From assembly GCA_035718275.1 (NCBI GenBank), contig DASTHI010000010.1, forward strand, positions 226,067 through 290,066: DNA of 64,000 bases, in the 5' to 3' direction. This DNA is from Pseudolabrys sp035718275 (GTDB lineage: Bacteria; Pseudomonadota; Alphaproteobacteria; Rhizobiales; Xanthobacteraceae). This document shows positions 26,700 through 35,347 of the stretch, piece after piece (position 1 is the stretch's first letter; every line of letters starts with the position of its first letter). The translations under genes were made by a program, and so were the position numbers. The notes under the pieces are model-generated. The model was given only the letters and a program-made list of their open reading frames with translations. It searched no databases and had not been told where the DNA came from.

Positions 26700-27584
26700 A
26701 TGGGCTACTCCAATGTCCTCGTCGGTGCGGGGGCCCGCCCCTCTCACCCCGTGATCCGCAAGATCGATCTCGCCGATCTGCGGGAAGTCCTGGCCAAAGG
26801 CCTGGATGATTTCTACGCTATGCCAACGCATGCGATCTTCCTTTGTATTATCTACCCTCTCGTTGGACTTCTGATCGCACGTTTGACCTTCGGCTATTCC
26901 ATTCTGCCTCTTCTCTATCCGCTGGCCAGCGGATTTGCCCTAGTCGGACCTGTGGCGGCACTCGGACTCTATGAACTGAGCCGTCGCAGGGAGTCCGGGC
27001 GAAACACCTCCGCGGCCCACGCGCTGGATGTGCTCGAGTCCTCGTCCATTGGCGCGATCGTCGCCCTAGCGATACTTCTGATGGTGATATTCGTTGGATG
27101 GGTGGCGGCGGCCAATGCGATTTACATCGCCAATTTCGGCTATGCCACGCCAAGCTCGCCCGAGAGTTTCATTCATGACGTGCTCACCACACGTGCCGGA
27201 TGGAACCTGATCATCATCGGGAATGTGGTCGGCCTGCTATTTGCTATCCTCGTGCTTGCGATCAGCGTCGTATCGTTTCCGCTGCTGCTCGACCGCGACG
27301 TCGGCGCCGCCGTAGCCGTACTGACGTCGATCCGGGCAGTCGCGACAAATCCGATCCCCATGCTTGTATGGGGCCTCATCGTAGCGGCTTTGCTCCTCGT
27401 CGGATCGCTACCGCTGTTCCTAGGGTTGGCCGTGGTGATGCCTGTTCTTGGCCACGCCACGTGGCATCTTTATCGGAAGGTGGTTGTCCCCGATAAAGCT
27501 CCACCTCCCACTTTGCCCGAGCATCCGAAAGAACGCCGCTACGCGGCAGACTTCCCGTCCGTGCTGTTTCCCTGGTCGCGATAG
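26700..27584 (+). CDS. DUF2189 polytopic membrane protein
   Basis: This is a 294-residue inner-membrane protein of the DUF2189 family (function unknown). The cytoplasmic N-terminus has the family start IRKIDLADLREVLAKGLDDF. About six membrane segments follow (near residues 45-65, 70-90, 115-140, 170-195, 215-225 and 230-255), with FALVGPVAALGLYELSRRRE as the best conserved part. It lies 45 bases after the HWE kinase gene and could share its transcript. It converges on pntB. Confidence 0.9.
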   Translation: MGYSNVLVGAGARPSHPVIRKIDLADLREVLAKGLDDFYAMPTHAIFLCIIYPLVGLLIARLTFGYSILPLLYPLASGFALVGPVAALGLYELSRRRESGRNTSAAHALDVLESSSIGAIVALAILLMVIFVGWVAAANAIYIANFGYATPSSPESFIHDVLTTRAGWNLIIIGNVVGLLFAILVLAISVVSFPLLLDRDVGAAVAVLTSIRAVATNPIPMLVWGLIVAALLLVGSLPLFLGLAVVMPVLGHATWHLYRKVVVPDKAPPPTLPEHPKERRYAADFPSVLFPWSR

Positions 27585-27604
27585 GCGCCGCAACGAACTG
27601 GCGG

Positions 27605-28999
27605 TCACATCGCCTTGACGATGCTTTCAGTCATCTTCTTGGCATCGCCCAAGAGCATCATCGTATTGTCGCGATAGAATAGCGGGTTGTCTATTCCGGC
27701 GTATCCGGATGCAAGCGAGCGCTTGATGAACATCACCGTGCCCGCCTTCCAGACCTGCAGGACGGGCATGCCGTAGATCGGCGAGTTCTTGTCATCTTCC
27801 GCGGCCGGATTGGTCACATCATTCGCGCCGATGACAAAAGCGACGTCTGTCTGCGCAAATTCGGAGTTGATGTCCTCAAGTTCGAAGACTTCGTCATAGG
27901 GCACGTTCGCTTCAGCAAGTAGCACATTCATATGCCCTGGCATCCGGCCGGCCACGGGGTGAATCGCATATTTCACCTCGACGCCTTCTTTTTTGAGCTT
28001 GTCGGCCATCTCGCGAAGCGCATGCTGCGCTTGGGCAACGGCCATGCCATAGCCGGGGACGATGATGACCTTCGATGAATTCTTGAGAATGTAGGCGGCG
28101 TCCTCTGCCGAGCCGAGCTTTACAGGGCGCTGTTCGGCTCCCCCTCCGGGGCCAGCCGTTTCTCCTCCGAACCCTCCAAGAATCACCGAGATGAACGAGC
28201 GGTTCATGCCCTTGCACATGATGTATGAGAGGATCGCACCCGACGAACCCACAAGCGCTCCGGTGATGATCAGAGCCGAATTGCCGAGGGTAAATCCGAT
28301 CCCAGCGGCGGCCCAACCCGAATAGGAGTTGAGCATGGATATCACCACGGGCATGTCGGCCCCGCCGATCGGGACGATGATCAAGATGCCAAGCAACAAT
28401 GAAATCGCGACGATGATCCAGAAATCCAGCGCGCTTTGCGCAACAAAGAAGTGATAGATAAAAAAGACAAGGGCCAATGCCAGCGCGATATTCACAATGT
28501 GACGCCCTGGAAGGAGTATTGGCTTTCCGCTCATCCTGCCCGACAGCTTAAGAAATGCGATGACCGATCCTGAAAAGGTGATGGCACCGATCGCGGCACC
28601 GAGCGACATTTCAATCAAACTCTGCGCGTGAATATTGCCTTCCGTGCCAATTCCAAAAGCCGCGGGCGCATAGAATGCTCCTGCAGCCACAAGCACTGCC
28701 GCCATGCCTACCAGCGAATGGAATGCAGCGACGAGCTCCGGCATCGCCGTCATCGGCACCCGCCGGGCAATGACCGCGCCCACTCCGCCGCCCGTCACTA
28801 TACCGACAATGACCAAACCCCAGGCGAAAGCGCTTGCGGGCGGGTGCGAGCCAAGCGTCGTGAGCACGGCAACAGCCATGCCGATCATGCCGAACAGGTT
28901 TCCGCGGCGGCTCGATTCGGGGCTGGAGAGTCCGCGAAGAGCCAGAATGAAAAGAACGCCTGCGACCAGATAGAGCAGCGCGACCAGATTGGCGCTCAT
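27605..28999 (-). CDS. pntB: NAD(P) transhydrogenase subunit beta
   Basis: PntB is the membrane plus NADP(H)-binding subunit of proton-translocating transhydrogenase, which makes NADPH from NADH with the proton gradient. The 464-residue protein has about nine membrane helices in residues 1-270 (start SANLVALLYLVAGVLFILALRGL, shown in part) and the dIII domain at the C-terminus with VIIVPGYGMAVAQAQHAL, HPVAGRMPGHMNVLLAEA, VIGANDVTNPAAE and the KRSLASGYAGIDNPLF signature. It is the last gene of the operon COX IV-pntA1-pntA2-pntB. Confidence 0.97.
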   Translation of the reverse strand: MSANLVALLYLVAGVLFILALRGLSSPESSRRGNLFGMIGMAVAVLTTLGSHPPASAFAWGLVIVGIVTGGGVGAVIARRVPMTAMPELVAAFHSLVGMAAVLVAAGAFYAPAAFGIGTEGNIHAQSLIEMSLGAAIGAITFSGSVIAFLKLSGRMSGKPILLPGRHIVNIALALALVFFIYHFFVAQSALDFWIIVAISLLLGILIIVPIGGADMPVVISMLNSYSGWAAAGIGFTLGNSALIITGALVGSSGAILSYIMCKGMNRSFISVILGGFGGETAGPGGGAEQRPVKLGSAEDAAYILKNSSKVIIVPGYGMAVAQAQHALREMADKLKKEGVEVKYAIHPVAGRMPGHMNVLLAEANVPYDEVFELEDINSEFAQTDVAFVIGANDVTNPAAEDDKNSPIYGMPVLQVWKAGTVMFIKRSLASGYAGIDNPLFYRDNTMMLLGDAKKMTESIVKAM

Positions 29000-29058
29000 G
29001 GGCGAACCTCGTCAGGCATGCTCGAACACCGCGGCGTATCGGGAGAAATGGGATGCAT

Positions 29059-29391
29059 TCACTGAGTCACTTTGTCTTTCTTCTGATACATCCCGAGCAT
29101 GCGCTGCGTAACCAGAAATCCCCCGAAGATGTTCACCGATGCGAAAATGAGAGCCACAAACCCAAGCGCGCGAGCCCACAAAGGACCATTGTCATCCGCG
29201 ACGAGCGCAACGCCGACCGCGAGCAGTGCACCGACGATTATCACCGATGAGATCGCGTTAGTGACCGACATTAGCGGTGTGTGCAATGCGGGCGTTACGG
29301 ACCACACCACGTAATATCCGACGAACACCGCCAGCACGAAGATTGAGAGCCGAAACACGAAGGGGTCGGCGATGGTTGCTGCATGATCCAT
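29059..29391 (-). CDS. pntA2: NAD(P) transhydrogenase subunit alpha, part 2 (membrane)
   Basis: This 110-residue protein is the membrane part of the split alpha subunit. It has three to four helices: the first around FVFRLSIFVLAVFVGYYVVW, then TPLMSVTNAISSVIIVGALLA, and the last in LGFVALIFASVNIFGGFLVTQRMLGMYQKKDK, shown in parts. The VTPALHTPLMSVTNAISS segment is the diagnostic one. In E. coli this part is fused to the NAD-binding part; the split form is usual in alphaproteobacteria. It lies between pntA1 (33 bases) and pntB (59 bases). Confidence 0.96.
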   Translation of the reverse strand: MDHAATIADPFVFRLSIFVLAVFVGYYVVWSVTPALHTPLMSVTNAISSVIIVGALLAVGVALVADDNGPLWARALGFVALIFASVNIFGGFLVTQRMLGMYQKKDKVTQ

Positions 29392-29424
29392 GGCGGAGCT
29401 CCACTGTCTTCCGTATGTGCAAAT

Positions 29425-30561
29425 TTAACTCTTGGGTTGGAAATCGGGATGCACGATTTTCCCTTCGCGCGTAAGTAAGGTCGCTTTGACAAGCTCATCC
29501 TCCCAGTTGACGGCCAGCTTCTTCTCTTGCTTATCGATGAGGGTCTCGACGAAGGTCAGCAGATTTTTCGCGTAGAGCGCGGATGCCGAGGCCGCAAGAC
29601 GGCCCGCCAAGTTGACATAGCCGACGATCTTGACGCCACCGACTTGGACGATGCTGCCGGCCTGCACTCCTTCAACGTTTCCGCCTCGCTCGACCGCAAG
29701 GTCCACGATAACGGATCCATGCCGCATCGACGCGACCATCTCCTTCGAGACGAGACGAGGCGCCGGACGACCCGGAATGAGCGCGGTGGTAATGACGATG
29801 TCCTGTTTCTTTATATGCTCCGTCACCAGAGCCGCCTGCTTGGCTTGATACTCCTTTGACATCTCCTTGGCGTATCCGCCGGCCGTTTGCGCATTTCTGA
29901 ATTCCTCATCCTCGACGGCCAGAAACTTTGCACCCAGGCTTTCAACCTGCTCCTTGGTAGCCGGGCGCACATCCGTTGCGGTCACAACGGCACCCAGACG
30001 GCGAGCCGTGGCGATCGCCTGCAGCCCGGCCACGCCGACGCCCATCACAAACACTTTGGCGGCGGGCACCGTGCCGGCGGCCGTCATCATCATTGGGAGC
30101 GCGCGGCCATATTCTTCCGCGGCCTCGATGACGGCTCTGTAACCGGCAAGATTTGCCTGGCTCGAGAGCACGTCCATGGACTGCGCTCGGGTGATACGAG
30201 GCATCAACTCCATCGCGAACGCAACAAGGCCGGCATCGGCCATCTGCTTCAATGCGGTCTCGTTCCCGTAGGGATCCATTATTGCCACGACCAGCGAGCC
30301 TTTCTTGTAATCACTCAGCTCGTTGGCCGCAGGCCTGCGTACCTTGAGCACGAGATCCGCATCGCCGGCGACAACATCCGCGATCTGCGCACCCGCCGCT
30401 TCGAAATCCGGGTCCGGAATTCCGGAAGGAATGCCCGCACCGCGTGCAACAGCAACTTCAGCACCGAGCGATTTCAATCTCTTGACGGTTTCCGGCGTCG
30501 CTGCGACGCGCGGCTCGTCGGCGGCTTCACGCGGGACAGCAATTCGCATTCGCGCCTCCAC
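29425..30561 (-). CDS. pntA1: NAD(P) transhydrogenase subunit alpha, part 1 (NAD-binding)
   Basis: This 378-residue soluble dI component binds NAD(H). It is related to alanine dehydrogenase: MRIAVPREAADEPRVAATPETVKRL at the N-terminus (first part), MELMPRITRAQSMDVLSSQA, then the Rossmann motif VFVMGVGVAGLQAIATARRLGA and the ALIPGRPAPRLVSKEMVASM region. The frame starts three codons before MRIAVPRE, so the true start may be the internal ATG at about 30549. It is followed by pntA2 and pntB and preceded by the oxidase subunit IV gene by 18 bases. Confidence 0.97.
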   Translation of the reverse strand: MEARMRIAVPREAADEPRVAATPETVKRLKSLGAEVAVARGAGIPSGIPDPDFEAAGAQIADVVAGDADLVLKVRRPAANELSDYKKGSLVVAIMDPYGNETALKQMADAGLVAFAMELMPRITRAQSMDVLSSQANLAGYRAVIEAAEEYGRALPMMMTAAGTVPAAKVFVMGVGVAGLQAIATARRLGAVVTATDVRPATKEQVESLGAKFLAVEDEEFRNAQTAGGYAKEMSKEYQAKQAALVTEHIKKQDIVITTALIPGRPAPRLVSKEMVASMRHGSVIVDLAVERGGNVEGVQAGSIVQVGGVKIVGYVNLAGRLAASASALYAKNLLTFVETLIDKQEKKLAVNWEDELVKATLLTREGKIVHPDFQPKS

Positions 30562-30579
30562 GCCCGGCTGGCGCCTGCA

Positions 30580-30879
30580 TCAGCCGGCCGAGAGTCCGGT
30601 AAAGGCGAAAATCAGAAAGCAGATGACGAAGGCGATGTAACTCGGGGTCCTTGCACCGCTGAGCAGTCCCGGAATGGCCCCCAGGAGCCCGATGATGAAA
30701 ATCGATGCAGCCAAAAACCAATGTCCCATCACACCGCCGGTTGCCAGCCCGAAAAGGATCGTCGTCACATACAGGATGCCGACCAGCGTGAAATGCACGA
30801 AGCTCTCATAGGAACTCTCGTGAACAGGATAATCGTTACCGGTGGCTGTCGCGTATTCAATGTTGCCGTGGTCGGCCAT
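30580..30879 (-). CDS. aa3-type cytochrome c oxidase subunit IV-like protein
   Basis: This 99-residue membrane protein starts with the bacterial aa3 oxidase subunit IV signature (SYESFVHFTLVGILYVTTIL, with the preceding acidic EYATATGNDYPVHE tail). Three hydrophobic segments are visible, more than the single helix of the Paracoccus subunit. The ATG at 30879 (MADHGNIEY) has GGAGAG 8 bases upstream and fits the family; the frame is open eight codons further. It heads the transhydrogenase operon, an arrangement I know from Bradyrhizobium relatives, which suggests a link between respiration and NADPH supply. Confidence 0.85.
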   Translation of the reverse strand: MADHGNIEYATATGNDYPVHESSYESFVHFTLVGILYVTTILFGLATGGVMGHWFLAASIFIIGLLGAIPGLLSGARTPSYIAFVICFLIFAFTGLSAG

Positions 30880-30960
30880 GGCGGAAGCTCTCCGAGTCTT
30901 CAAAGGTGCAAGCGCAGAAGGGGTTAGCGCACTTGTTGCGGAAGAGCAACGGCGAGCAGG

Positions 30961-32331
30961 TCAGCTTTTCCCGGAAGGCTGCAAGCCGGATCGAGCGAGC
31001 GCACCGCTTTGGCGAGCGGCCACCTGTTCGACCGAGAAATCCTCGATGGCCTCATTGAAAAGCTTGTAGAAGTTCAGCTGCGCATCGAGATGGAGGAAGA
31101 CGGCGCCAAGGCCGATCGCCGCGCGATCCATGAATACGAATTCTCGGGGTACGACGACCGGCCCACGAGCCTTGAGCGCCTGGTGAACCCGAAAGGCTTC
31201 CCTGCGACCATATTCGGAAGGTTTCACGCCGTCGGCAATGCTACGGACACGATCGTCCAGCAGCGGGCCATAGATGAAGCGCGCCCAAATATTCAGCGCC
31301 TCGATGAGATCGCGGTTGAGCCGCTTGAACCCCCAGGTCTCATAGGCGTGAACCACCAAAGCATGGTCATCGTGCAGCAATCCCCGATAAAGGTCGACAA
31401 CCCCGCCGACGAAGCTCGGGGGAAAGATCCGGATGCAGCCATAGTCGAGCAGATTGATTCCGGCGGGACGACCTTTCTTGTCATCAAACACGGTGTAGTT
31501 GCCCAGGTGAGGATCACCGTGAATGACACCGAAGCGACTGAAGGGAAACCACCATGCGGTGAACATCGCCGTCGCCAATCGATTTCGGCTCTCGAGTGAA
31601 TCGCTCTTGTGCTCGAGAAGTTTACGACCGGTGAGCCAATCGAGCGTGAGCAGACGCCCGGTCGACACTTCGGGCCACACCTTGGGAACGCGAATGGCGT
31701 GCTGCTCGCTCAACATGTCGCTATAGAGGGCGACGTGCCGAGCCTCGCGGTAGTAATCGAGTTCCTCTCGCAGTCGCGCAGCGATTTCGATCGCGATCTC
31801 GCTCGTATCTATCGCCGGATCGAAACGCTTGCGCAGCGCAAATAAGAGCTGCAGCTGGTTCAGGTCGGCCTCGACCGCGGATTGCATGTCCGGGTACTGA
31901 AGCTTGCAGGCAAGCTCGCTACCGTCGAGCGCCCGGGCGCGATGGACCTGCCCGAGCGAAGCGGCGGCGGCGGGATGGTGCTCAAACGCGGAGAATTTCT
32001 TTTGCCAGTTCACACCCAATTCCGCGCTCATTCGCCGCTTGACGAAAGCCCAACCCATGGGGGGCGCCTGGCTCTGCAGCTTGATCAACTCGCTGGCATA
32101 TTCCGGCGGCAGCGCATCGGGAATTGTGGCAAGCAGTTGCGCCACCTTCATGATGGGGCCTTTGAGACCCCCCAATGCGGCGGCGAGTTCGACTGCATTC
32201 GCGGCCCTGTCCAGGGGCACGCCAAAGAAACGCGCGCTGGCGAACCGCGCGGCAGTTCCCCCGAGCTGCGTGCCAACCCTGGCATAGCGTCGAGCTCGGG
32301 CGGAAAAGCGGTTTCTCTCGCGATCTTCCAT
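30961..32331 (-). CDS. ABC1/UbiB (AarF) family atypical kinase
   Basis: This 456-residue protein belongs to the ABC1 kinase-like group, whose members support quinone synthesis or lipid homeostasis. The family-specific KxGQ-like motif appears as GLKGPIMKVAQLLATIPDALP, with the linked ASLGQVHRA (the A-rich loop that replaces the glycine-rich loop). Catalytic elements are ACKLQYPDM, EELDYYREA, GVIHGDPHLGNYTVF and the metal-binding LLDYGCIRIF. KGPIMKVAQ replaces the usual KxGQ. The start ATG 32331 (MEDRERNRFSARARRYA) was chosen because the upstream frame is not family-like. It is divergent from the secreted protein gene at 32472. Confidence 0.9.
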   Translation of the reverse strand: MEDRERNRFSARARRYARVGTQLGGTAARFASARFFGVPLDRAANAVELAAALGGLKGPIMKVAQLLATIPDALPPEYASELIKLQSQAPPMGWAFVKRRMSAELGVNWQKKFSAFEHHPAAAASLGQVHRARALDGSELACKLQYPDMQSAVEADLNQLQLLFALRKRFDPAIDTSEIAIEIAARLREELDYYREARHVALYSDMLSEQHAIRVPKVWPEVSTGRLLTLDWLTGRKLLEHKSDSLESRNRLATAMFTAWWFPFSRFGVIHGDPHLGNYTVFDDKKGRPAGINLLDYGCIRIFPPSFVGGVVDLYRGLLHDDHALVVHAYETWGFKRLNRDLIEALNIWARFIYGPLLDDRVRSIADGVKPSEYGRREAFRVHQALKARGPVVVPREFVFMDRAAIGLGAVFLHLDAQLNFYKLFNEAIEDFSVEQVAARQSGALARSGLQPSGKS

Positions 32332-32471
32332 GAAACTAACGAAGGAAATCCTACATGTTGGATGAGATAATATAGTTTGCAGAGCGCATGCCGCCATTGA
32401 CTTAAGCGACAGCATCTCAGGCCAAGACAGGCTCAAAATCGTCGAAGTATCCTTCAGTGAGGATACTCTCC

Positions 32472-33206
32472 ATGAAATATACAATTGCGATGGCACCTAC
32501 ATGGGCCAAATTCTTCACAGGCGTTGGCGCGGCGGCAGTCGGCGCATGGCTCGCATTAGTTTGCTGTCCACCGGCATTAGCGGCGGATGGTGCGCAGGCC
32601 GCGGCAGCCGCAAAAGAAGCGACAGTCAAGCTTCAGGCCTATCTTCACGATCTCGAAAAATCGAAAGTCCGGCAGCCGGATTACTCGAAACCGCCAGCTT
32701 CGGAATATCTGAAGCACATTTTCAATACCGACGCGCTTGCAGCTCTGCCGGCTCCAAAGGCGGAAGATTTTAGCTGGCTATCCGAATGGGCTGCAAACGT
32801 GAACGAGGCCTATGCCGCGATGATCATGTTTGGCGGAAAGGAGCTCAACGCTGAAACCGCAGCGCGCAACTTAATAGATTACCAAGACAATACGTTACCT
32901 GCCGCAGCTTTTGCGTTGCGCCTGAGTGCGCGTGTTGCAAGCACGGTTCCGATACACCTTCAGGGCTTGGTGCAGATGGCGACAGGCCTGGCCGGCATCA
33001 TAAAGTTGCGTCTCAAATTAAAGAACGTACGTCTTACGGCAGCGGCGTTACGCAATACGGCGACGGTTTGGGCGCTACTAGCCACTCCAAAAGAGCGTGC
33101 TGAATTGCTGGCCCGCCTTGAGGCGGCTCGCATTGCAAACAAAGACGCTGGCATCGACGATGACATCACAGCCGTCGAAACGGCGATCAAAAGCGTGAGG
33201 AACTAG
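32472..33206 (+). CDS. Secreted helical protein of unknown function
   Basis: This protein of about 244 residues has a long signal peptide (about 40 residues, hydrophobic AAAVGAWLALVCCPPALAAD in the middle, cleavage near ALAAD). The mature part is helical and Ala-rich, with no cysteines. One unusual part is FSWLSEWAANVNEAYAAMIMFGG. I do not recognise a family. The two cysteines in the signal region do not form a lipobox. The start ATG 32472 has GAGGAT about 8 bases upstream. It is divergent from the ABC1 kinase and convergent with pepF, and shows no operon partners. Confidence 0.75.
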   Translation: MKYTIAMAPTWAKFFTGVGAAAVGAWLALVCCPPALAADGAQAAAAAKEATVKLQAYLHDLEKSKVRQPDYSKPPASEYLKHIFNTDALAALPAPKAEDFSWLSEWAANVNEAYAAMIMFGGKELNAETAARNLIDYQDNTLPAAAFALRLSARVASTVPIHLQGLVQMATGLAGIIKLRLKLKNVRLTAAALRNTATVWALLATPKERAELLARLEAARIANKDAGIDDDITAVETAIKSVRN

Positions 33207-33316
33207 CACGCTTACGAAAATGGCCAGGTATCATTGATCCAAAAGGCTTCTTCGCTCACGCGGCCGCAGCCGCAAAGAATTTTCGTGGCAATCGCCGGCT
33301 TGCGGAGTTTATCGAC

Positions 33317-35134
33317 CTACAGCGTTTCCAGTTCGTCGATAAGATGCGCAATGACGCCAAGGCCCCTGTCCCAAAACTTGGGATCCCGGGCATCCAGCCC
33401 GAATGGCGCCAGAAGCTCCGAATGGTGCTTCGTTCCGCCGGCCGCGAGCATTTCGAGATATCGCTCGGCAAATCCGGCAGCTGACTTTTCGTAAACCGCG
33501 TAGAGCGAGTTCACCAGGCAATCGCCGAATGCGTAAGCGTACACATAGAAAGGCGAATGAACGAAATGCGGGATATAGGTCCAGAACGTTTCATAGCCGG
33601 GCTTTAACTCGATGGCCGGTCCAAGACTCTCACTCTGGACGGACATCCACAGATCGCAAATCTTCTCGGCGGTGAGCTCGCCATTCCGCCGCTCGGAGTG
33701 CACTTTACGTTCGAAGCTGTAGAAGGCAATCTGGCGTACGACGGTGTTGATCATATCCTCTACCTTGGCCGCCAGCATCGCCTTGCGTTGTTTGGTCCCG
33801 CTCGTCTGTGCGAGAAGCTTTCTGAAGGTGAGCATTTCTCCGAAAACAGACGCTGTCTCCGCGAGCGTCAGCGGCGTCGGCGCCATCAGCGGTCCGTTTG
33901 GTGCGGCGAGCACCTGGTGGACGCCATGTCCGAGCTCATGCGCGAGTGTCATGACATCCCGTGGCCTGCCCATGTAATTGACTAGCACGTACGGATGTGC
34001 AGACGGCACGGTCGGATGCGAGAACGCGCCGGGCTGTTTCCCCGGGCGCACCGGCGCATCGATCCAGTTCTTTGCGAAGAACTGGTCGGCGACTTCGGCC
34101 ATTTTGGGGGAGAAATCGCCATAAGCCGTTAGGACCATCGCGCGTGCGTCGCCCCAAGGAATTTCCCGCTGAGGAACCTTCGGGAGAGGCGCGTTGCGAT
34201 CCCAATGTGGGAGCCGCTTTTTGCCAAACCATTTGGCTTTCAGTCCATAGTAGCGGTGCGAAATTTTCGGATACGCCTTCCGGACCGACGTCACCAAAGC
34301 TTCTACCACTTCGCGTTCGACCCGGTTCGAAAGATGCCGCGCGTCCGCAACATCCTTGAAGCCGCGCCATCGATCGGAAATCTCCTTGTCTTTGGCGAGC
34401 GTATTCGTAATCAGCGCGAATGGTCGCAGATTTTCCTTGAAGGTCCTGGCCAGCGCCTCGGCGGCTGCTTTTCGCTTCTTGCCGTCGGCATCTTGCAGCA
34501 GGTTCAGCGTCGGTTCGATAGACAGCGTTTTTCCATTCACCTTGAAGCGGAGACTCGCGATCGTCTCGTCGAATAGTCGATTCCACGCCGAGTAGCCGGT
34601 GACGGACTTTTCATGAAAGAGCTCTTCCACCCGGTCTTCGAGCTGGTAAGGCTTTTCCTTTCGCACGTCCTCAATCCAAGGACGAAAATGCGCGAGGGAG
34701 GGATCGCGCATCGCCGCATCGAGTTGGGCATCGTCGATGCGGTTGAGTTCAAGGGTGAAAAAGAGGAGGTGACGGGATGCCGCGGTCACACGCTCCTGAA
34801 TGTCGCCGTAAAACTTGGCACGCACCGGATCGGTGGTATTCCCCGCATAGACAAGGGAAGCGTATGAGACCAGACGCCCCAGTTTGTCGTCGATCGATTC
34901 GTACCGCTTAATCGCAGCAGCCAGAGCACCACCGCCCCCCTCTCCTGCCGACAGCGCGGCGAGCTTGCCTCTGAATTCATGCTCGAAGGCCGCGCATTCG
35001 CTGTCCGCTTCCTCCAGGTCTCGCCTAACACCCGGGCTGTCGATGCCGGGATAAAGATCGGTCAGGTTCCACTCCGGAAGGTTACCGAGCCTGGGAGTCC
35101 TCTTCAGGTTTTTTCCGGTCGATGTTCTGGCCAT
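33317..35134 (-). CDS. pepF: Oligoendopeptidase F (M3 family)
   Basis: This 605-residue zinc metallopeptidase cleaves short peptides in the cytoplasm. The active site is TLAHELGHGVHQVLA (HExGH, with the third zinc ligand expected in the following LAETASVFGEM segment). The N-terminal half is helical, with NRIDDAQLDAAM and WIEDVRKEKPYQLEDRVEEL as in the PepF/M3B group. The C-terminal part has PHFVHSPFYVYAYAFGDCLVNSLY, which contributes substrate-binding His and Tyr residues. It is probably a single transcription unit. The start at 35134 gives MARTSTGKNLKRTPRLGNLPEWNLTDLY, typical for the family. Confidence 0.96.
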   Translation of the reverse strand: MARTSTGKNLKRTPRLGNLPEWNLTDLYPGIDSPGVRRDLEEADSECAAFEHEFRGKLAALSAGEGGGGALAAAIKRYESIDDKLGRLVSYASLVYAGNTTDPVRAKFYGDIQERVTAASRHLLFFTLELNRIDDAQLDAAMRDPSLAHFRPWIEDVRKEKPYQLEDRVEELFHEKSVTGYSAWNRLFDETIASLRFKVNGKTLSIEPTLNLLQDADGKKRKAAAEALARTFKENLRPFALITNTLAKDKEISDRWRGFKDVADARHLSNRVEREVVEALVTSVRKAYPKISHRYYGLKAKWFGKKRLPHWDRNAPLPKVPQREIPWGDARAMVLTAYGDFSPKMAEVADQFFAKNWIDAPVRPGKQPGAFSHPTVPSAHPYVLVNYMGRPRDVMTLAHELGHGVHQVLAAPNGPLMAPTPLTLAETASVFGEMLTFRKLLAQTSGTKQRKAMLAAKVEDMINTVVRQIAFYSFERKVHSERRNGELTAEKICDLWMSVQSESLGPAIELKPGYETFWTYIPHFVHSPFYVYAYAFGDCLVNSLYAVYEKSAAGFAERYLEMLAAGGTKHHSELLAPFGLDARDPKFWDRGLGVIAHLIDELETL

Positions 35135-35347
35135 GGAGCACGTTCTTTTTCGATATACGTCTATGCGTGCGGAATCAGATTGAAAGTTGGCGCCTAATTA
35201 CGAGGTCACTCGCGCGCTCCTGACCAGCACGCCCGCCACCCACCCTGTAACGCTCTCAATCCACCCAGTCACTTGCATTTAACAACCCATTAAGCATAGG
35301 CGGCCAGATTGCGCCAAATCGGCACACTGTTTGCGCAAGGGGGCCCA

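Noticed and set aside
29887..30927. A 346-codon plus-strand frame opposite pntA1 and the oxidase subunit IV gene
   Set aside because: It spans two recognised minus-strand genes and has low-complexity Arg/His composition.
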